Positions 7,695 to 10,290 of a stretch of DNA of 10,290 nt are shown one piece after another. This DNA comes from Planctomycetaceae bacterium (GTDB lineage Bacteria > Planctomycetota > Planctomycetia > Pirellulales > Thermoguttaceae): positions 1 through 10,290 of the forward strand of contig JAITST010000194.1 of the NCBI GenBank assembly GCA_031287585.1, read 5' to 3'. A model generated the notes under the pieces. That model worked only from the letters and a program-made list of their open reading frames with translations. It searched no databases and was not told the DNA's origin. Both the position numbers and the translations under genes were made by a program. Numbering within the stretch: the stretch's first letter is position 1; each line of letters begins with the position of its first letter.

Positions 7695-7727
7695 TTTTTA
7701 CACACCCTCAACGTGGGTGTGTAAAAA
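7695..7727. repeat. Perfect 13-bp-stem hairpin
   Basis: The arms tttttacacaccc (7695-7707) and gggtgtgtaaaaa (7715-7727) are perfectly complementary around a 7-nt loop. Because the right arm ends in A rather than T on both strands, it does not look like a normal rho-independent terminator. A protein-binding site or a structured leader RNA is possible. A GTG at 7717 inside the right arm could open the downstream frame, but this placement makes it a poor start. Confidence 0.9.
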
Positions 7728-7758
7728 GTTTGTAAGTATTTTGGCAGGGTATTCTATT

Positions 7759-7780
7759 GACAATCCCACGTGGCATTGTC
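7759..7780. promoter_or_regulatory. 22-bp near-perfect palindrome, possible operator
   Basis: gacaat-c-ccacgtgg-c-attgtc is symmetric at every position except one C/C pair. It has the size and form of a binding site for a dimeric regulator and lies 84 bp before the preferred start of the next gene. A TTGACA-like hexamer overlaps its left edge (7757-7762), but no -10 sits at the right distance. Confidence 0.5.
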
Positions 7781-7816
7781 GCAAAAAGTGGGGTAGTTAT
7801 ACAAAACCTACAAAAA

Positions 7817-7835
7817 TTTTACCCCCCCTCAACGT
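7817..7835 (+). repeat. 19-bp direct repeat of the hairpin left arm and loop
   Basis: ttttaccccccctcaacgt (7817-7835) matches ttttacacaccctcaacgt (7696-7714) at 17 of 19 positions, 121 bp away. The second copy lacks the pairing right arm. A shorter repeat follows: cgtcattga at 7833-7841 and 7850-7858. The rest of 7660-7863 shows no gene I would support. Confidence 0.8.
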
Positions 7836-7863
7836 CATTGATCCTGTTGCGTCATTGACCAAT

Positions 7864-9708
7864 ATGAAAACTTTGATACAATTACCGGTCGTTTTTTATA
7901 AGCAATCGGCTAACGTCCAAACAGAATCACAACAATCTATGTCGAATACCGCTAGCAAACACAAACTTCCAAACATCGAAAAATTGAAACTCAAAAAGAC
8001 GCGGCGGCGGTTGCCTTATTTTCTGTTGATTGTCAGTTTTCTTGGTGCCGGTTTTTTAATTGGCACTTACGCGATGAACGCCGGTGACCGTCCACTCGTT
8101 ATCTCACCTCAAAATACCGGCTTTGTTGAACCGCTCAAAAACGGTGGTCGCGAAGTTGACTTCTTCGCCGCAACGAAAACGATGTACGAACCGCATTCCA
8201 CTGATGAACCAAACGCATTCACAAAATTACTCACCGTTACCGGTAAAACGATACTGAACGACCGTACTCCTGACTGGTTCTGGAACGCACTCTGTACCGA
8301 GTTACAACTTGACCCAAAGTTTCAACCGTCCGCCAAGTTCGTTCCGTTACACAAATACCTCGAACTCACATTCCCCGACAACAGCGAGTACGCCGAAGAC
8401 GATTACCCGCCAATTCAACGTCAGCGAATCGTTTACGAAGATGTGACGACGAAGGCGTGGTCACTGAAAGACCACCCGTACCTCAACGACTGGCTAACCG
8501 CGAACAAGCAGGTTCTCGACACGTTAGTTGAGTGCAGCCGCTCGAACATACTTTTCTGCCCGCGTCTGTGGCGAAGCGATAAAGATTTGCCGGAAACGCA
8601 AGTCGGAAATAATGCGGTGACAACAATGCGTCTAATTGATGCGTTAATCTGCCGCGCGATGTCGCGTCTATCCGACGAAACAAACGAAGTCGGTGAAACG
8701 AGCGGTGAACAAAATGTAACCGAAAAACCAAAGTCAAACCGAGATGCCGCGCTCGACGACCTCATTGCGGCGTACCGTTTCGCGAAGTTGATGACAAACT
8801 CCGTCTGGGTCAGTGACCGTCAACTCCTTCCCGCCATCGACAAACAACCGCTCACCGAGCCGCCCGCAAAATTACTCTCCGCTCTGCGAGCCGCGAACTT
8901 CGACAAAGACCAACTCAAACGTCTCGCCGTCCAACTCGACCGCCTGCCTCGTGAGCAGTTCGGACTAATCGACATCTTCACCGTCGGTCAGTACGAATCT
9001 CTTGATGTCGTATCAGGTCTGGCGTGCGGTCGTCTCTCGCGAACGAATCCAATGTTAGTTGAATTTTTACCGGCGGAAAGCAAAGGTGACGGTATCGACT
9101 GGAGTATCGTTGCACGGAGCGTAACGAGATTTTATACCGAAACTTTATCAATACTATTGGAGCAAGACCCGCTCAAACAAGCAACTATGTTAGAAGTGCC
9201 GGGAGTATTAGAGCGAAGCGAAAGCCGCCAATCGTCGTGGTATATTCCAAGTCGCCGAAGCCGCAGCGAACAAATCGGCGACCTGCTGGCAATCCGCTCG
9301 TCAACGCTCCCGAAAGCACTCTGCTTATACGAATATCGCCGCCGAGCGTGGGACGATATGTTCCGTCTCGCGGTAGCGTTAGAACGTTATAAACAAGAAC
9401 ACAACAACTATCCCAATACGTTAGAAAAGTTAGAACCAAACTTCATAACTTCAATACCAACCGACCCGTTCACCAACAGCAAACCATACCGTTACAAGTT
9501 AGAATCATCACCAAACGTAACGGACGAAGACGCGGCATCGGGCAACGCCTACATACTATACAGTGTCTCAGTTGACCTGAAAGACGACGGCGGCTACAAA
9601 CAAGAAGAACTAATGACAAAAGGCGACGGCGACATCAGAGTAAGAATGCCGCTTGACGCGAATTATTACAAACTGAAAATCGAAGTGGATGTTGAGAATA
9701 AACCGTAG
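7864..9708 (+). CDS. Membrane-anchored protein of unknown function
   Basis: I do not recognise a named family. From the ATG at 7864 the product is 614 residues. A basic stretch (KLKLKKTRRR, about 41-50 from that start) precedes one membrane segment (YFLLIVSFLGAGFLIGTYAM, about 52-71), so most of the protein should lie outside the cytoplasm. The long middle is mixed helical and charged, with no catalytic motif I can name. A patch at 9211-9270 is rich in Ser and Arg. Near the C-terminus (9360-9500) ALERYKQEHNNYPNTLEKL is followed by IPTDPF and PYRY. This resembles a segment seen in many planctomycete secreted proteins and, loosely, in the globular part of type II secretion pseudopilins. Codons here look more GC-rich than in the phosphate genes. 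The frame is open back to a GTG at 7717, but that codon lies in a hairpin arm and the region is full of repeats. The ATG at 7939 is an alternative; no candidate has a clear ribosome binding site. Confidence 0.8.
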   Translation: MKTLIQLPVVFYKQSANVQTESQQSMSNTASKHKLPNIEKLKLKKTRRRLPYFLLIVSFLGAGFLIGTYAMNAGDRPLVISPQNTGFVEPLKNGGREVDFFAATKTMYEPHSTDEPNAFTKLLTVTGKTILNDRTPDWFWNALCTELQLDPKFQPSAKFVPLHKYLELTFPDNSEYAEDDYPPIQRQRIVYEDVTTKAWSLKDHPYLNDWLTANKQVLDTLVECSRSNILFCPRLWRSDKDLPETQVGNNAVTTMRLIDALICRAMSRLSDETNEVGETSGEQNVTEKPKSNRDAALDDLIAAYRFAKLMTNSVWVSDRQLLPAIDKQPLTEPPAKLLSALRAANFDKDQLKRLAVQLDRLPREQFGLIDIFTVGQYESLDVVSGLACGRLSRTNPMLVEFLPAESKGDGIDWSIVARSVTRFYTETLSILLEQDPLKQATMLEVPGVLERSESRQSSWYIPSRRSRSEQIGDLLAIRSSTLPKALCLYEYRRRAWDDMFRLAVALERYKQEHNNYPNTLEKLEPNFITSIPTDPFTNSKPYRYKLESSPNVTDEDAASGNAYILYSVSVDLKDDGGYKQEELMTKGDGDIRVRMPLDANYYKLKIEVDVENKP

Positions 9709-9719
9709 GATTTATCCTA
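9706..9719. repeat. Small hairpin overlapping the stop codon
   Basis: taggat-tt-atccta is a 6-bp stem with a 2-nt loop whose first three bases are the TAG stop of the upstream gene. It is too short to be a convincing terminator alone. It opens a gene-free stretch of 368 bp that is dense in inverted repeats. Confidence 0.55.
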
Positions 9720-9727
9720 ATGCTTAA

Positions 9728-9745
9728 CAGCCGACGGGGTGTTGC
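9728..9745. repeat. 18-bp inverted repeat, left copy (partner at 9974-9991)
   Basis: cagccgacggggtgttgc is the exact reverse complement of 9974-9991. The pair encloses the 132-bp palindrome and part of repeat copy 2, marking a unit of 264 bp (9728-9991). It could be the ends of a small element or another fragment of the dispersed hairpin family. Confidence 0.85.
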
Positions 9746-9781
9746 TTGTTCGCCAGTGAACTTGTGGAATAAGAAACCTTA

Positions 9782-9913
9782 TTTTACAATAGGCACCTCA
9801 TTAGCAAATGCATGTCCACAAACAACCTCATTACCTCATTTAGAACCAACAATAAGGTAATGAGGTTATGTTTGGGGGGCTTGTATTTGCTACTGAGGTG
9901 TTTTTTTGTAAAA
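9782..9913. repeat. 132-bp imperfect palindrome, MITE-like or large hairpin
   Basis: Two arms (9782-9836 and 9855-9913) pair over most of their length around an 18-nt loop (9837-9854). Blocks from outside in are ttttacaa/ttgtaaaa, cacctca/tgaggtg, tagcaaat/atttgcta, aaaca/tgttt and a perfect 13-bp core at 9824-9836 with 9855-9867. Scattered mismatches and a few unpaired bases separate them. A run of seven T (9901-9907) follows the tgaggtg block, so on the plus strand it could also end transcription of the upstream gene. It codes for nothing I would support. The form suits a non-autonomous miniature element or a structured RNA; ends and family are unknown. Confidence 0.85.
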
Positions 9914-9937
9914 AACCGTAGACTAAAGTCTACGGTT
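9914..9937. repeat. 11-bp-stem hairpin next to the long palindrome
   Basis: aaccgtagact and agtctacggtt pair perfectly around a 2-nt aa. Its layout (ccgt + variable core + 2-nt turn + acgg) matches the ccgtcggct-ga-agccgacgg hairpin at 9982-10001, so the two look like members of one hairpin class with different core bases. Confidence 0.85.
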
Positions 9938-10006
9938 AATAAAGTGCAGTCGCTAGCGCGACATAATTTCTACGCAACACCCCGTCGGCTGAAGCCGACG
10001 GCAATG
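9936..10006. repeat. Composite hairpin repeat, copy 2
   Basis: The module at 9936-9962 (27 bp, containing gcagtcgctagcgcgac) is the exact inverted copy of 7633-7659. It is followed 19 bp later by ccgtcggctgaagccgacgg (9982-10001) and caatg. Read from the other strand, copy 1 has the same two modules in the same order, so the copies face each other around the 7864-9708 gene. Bases 9987-10006 also match 7546-7565 directly over 20 bp. Confidence 0.88.
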
Positions 10007-10014
10007 TTTTCTTT

Positions 10015-10028
10015 GCCCCGCAAGGGGC
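10015..10028. repeat. Hairpin with a GCAA loop
   Basis: gcccc-gcaa-ggggc is a 5-bp GC-only stem closed by GCAA, a GNRA-type tetraloop that is very stable if the region is transcribed on the plus strand. No T run follows, so it is not a typical terminator. Confidence 0.6.
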
Positions 10029-10056
10029 TAAATATGCCAGTGTTTATTAACATAGC

Positions 10057-10076
10057 CCCCGTGCTGTCGCACGGGG
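10057..10076. repeat. 8-bp GC-rich hairpin
   Basis: ccccgtgc-tgtc-gcacgggg is a perfect 8-bp stem with a 4-nt loop. It abuts the stop codon (10077-10079) of the open frame that enters from the right edge on the minus strand, and could mark the 3' end of that transcript. No T run follows on either strand. Confidence 0.7.
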
Positions 10077-10289
10077 TTATCCATATTTAACCTCTACGGG
10101 CAAAATCTTCGCATTGTTGGCAAGCATTTCACGGCGATTTGTTTCAGTTTGGCGATTCGTCCCACGTCGTCGTCCATCAATTCTAGCAAGTCGAAGAGCC
10201 GTAAGAGTACAAACAAGCCGGACAGCAATGTTACCTCCGTTGGCGGACTGCCGTGTTTTTGACTCTTCCCGTTCAACCGAACCAGCACC
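10077..10289 (-). CDS. Possible 3' end of a gene running off the right edge
   Basis: On the minus strand a frame is open from the window edge to a TAA at 10077-10079, giving 70 residues that end in NAKILPVEVKYG. Its codons lean towards purines in first position, as real genes do, but it is rich in Arg and I recognise no family. A second minus-strand frame is open over almost the same bases (10288 to a stop at 10094) and would read LLSGLFVLLRLFDLLELMDD and end in MRRFCP. Only one, or neither, can be the gene. The frame choice is a weak preference and the start lies outside the window if the gene is real. Confidence 0.25.
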   Translation of the reverse strand, partial: GAGSVEREESKTRQSANGGNIAVRLVCTLTALRLARIDGRRRGTNRQTETNRREMLANNAKILPVEVKYG

Positions 10290-10290
10290 C

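Noticed and set aside
7757..7762. A perfect TTGACA as a -35 box
   Set aside because: No acceptable -10 hexamer lies 15 to 19 bp downstream; the hexamer is part of the palindrome's left edge.
7717..7863. N-terminal extension of the membrane-anchored protein from a GTG at 7717
   Set aside because: The GTG lies inside the right arm of a perfect hairpin, there is no ribosome binding site, and the stretch holds a palindrome and direct repeats. The 49 extra residues look like translated non-coding DNA.
9794..9900. The long palindrome as an integron attC site
   Set aside because: No pair of matching RYYYAAC and GTTRRRY core sites is found at its ends, and there is no integrase in the window.
9812..10090. 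A 92-codon open frame on the plus strand
   Set aside because: It starts inside the long palindrome and runs through the hairpin repeats, so its sequence is explained by the repeats. It has no ribosome binding site and no recognisable protein features.

Overview
The window reads as ordinary bacterial chromosome of moderately low GC, most likely from a low-GC member of the Planctomycetota. This is inference from style, not from a marker gene. The flagellin is of the divergent kind I associate with that phylum (DDPSGLVASE in the N-terminal domain, RGQIGGFQK in the C-terminal one). The exported protein with repeated carboxypeptidase-regulatory-like domains and the membrane-anchored protein ending in an RYKQEHNNYP...PTDPF segment are also types common there. 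Shine-Dalgarno sequences are weak or absent before several genes and clear before others.

Layout. (1) 182-1907, plus strand: a two-gene phosphate uptake unit, a DUF47/PhoU-like accessory protein followed 13 nt later by a PiT-type phosphate permease. (2) 2035-6289, minus strand: a large membrane-bound hybrid sensor kinase-like protein and, downstream of it with its own candidate promoter, an exported beta-domain protein of unknown function. The kinase-like protein has lost the phosphorylatable His and the receiver Asp. (3) 6290-6510: a divergent promoter region. (4) 6511-7530, plus strand: a short flagellin with a strong ribosome binding site. (5) 7531-7863: a gene-free stretch with a repeat cluster, a 13-bp-stem hairpin, a 22-bp palindrome and short direct repeats. 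(6) about 7864-9708, plus strand: a membrane-anchored protein of unknown function. (7) 9709-10076: a second gene-free stretch packed with hairpins, including a 132-bp imperfect palindrome. (8) 10077-10289: an open reading frame on the minus strand that runs off the right edge, of uncertain reality.

How the parts fit. The permease and its accessory protein should work together in phosphate import. The kinase-like gene and the flagellin are divergent neighbours, so a link between sensing and motility is possible, but no other flagellar gene is present. The two repeat clusters that bracket the 7864-9708 gene share a 27-bp sequence and a hairpin module in the same order but opposite orientation.

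The two points most worth pursuing are the apparently phospho-dead hybrid kinase and the inverted composite repeats plus long palindrome around the membrane-anchored gene. I see no CRISPR array, tRNA, rRNA or transposase.
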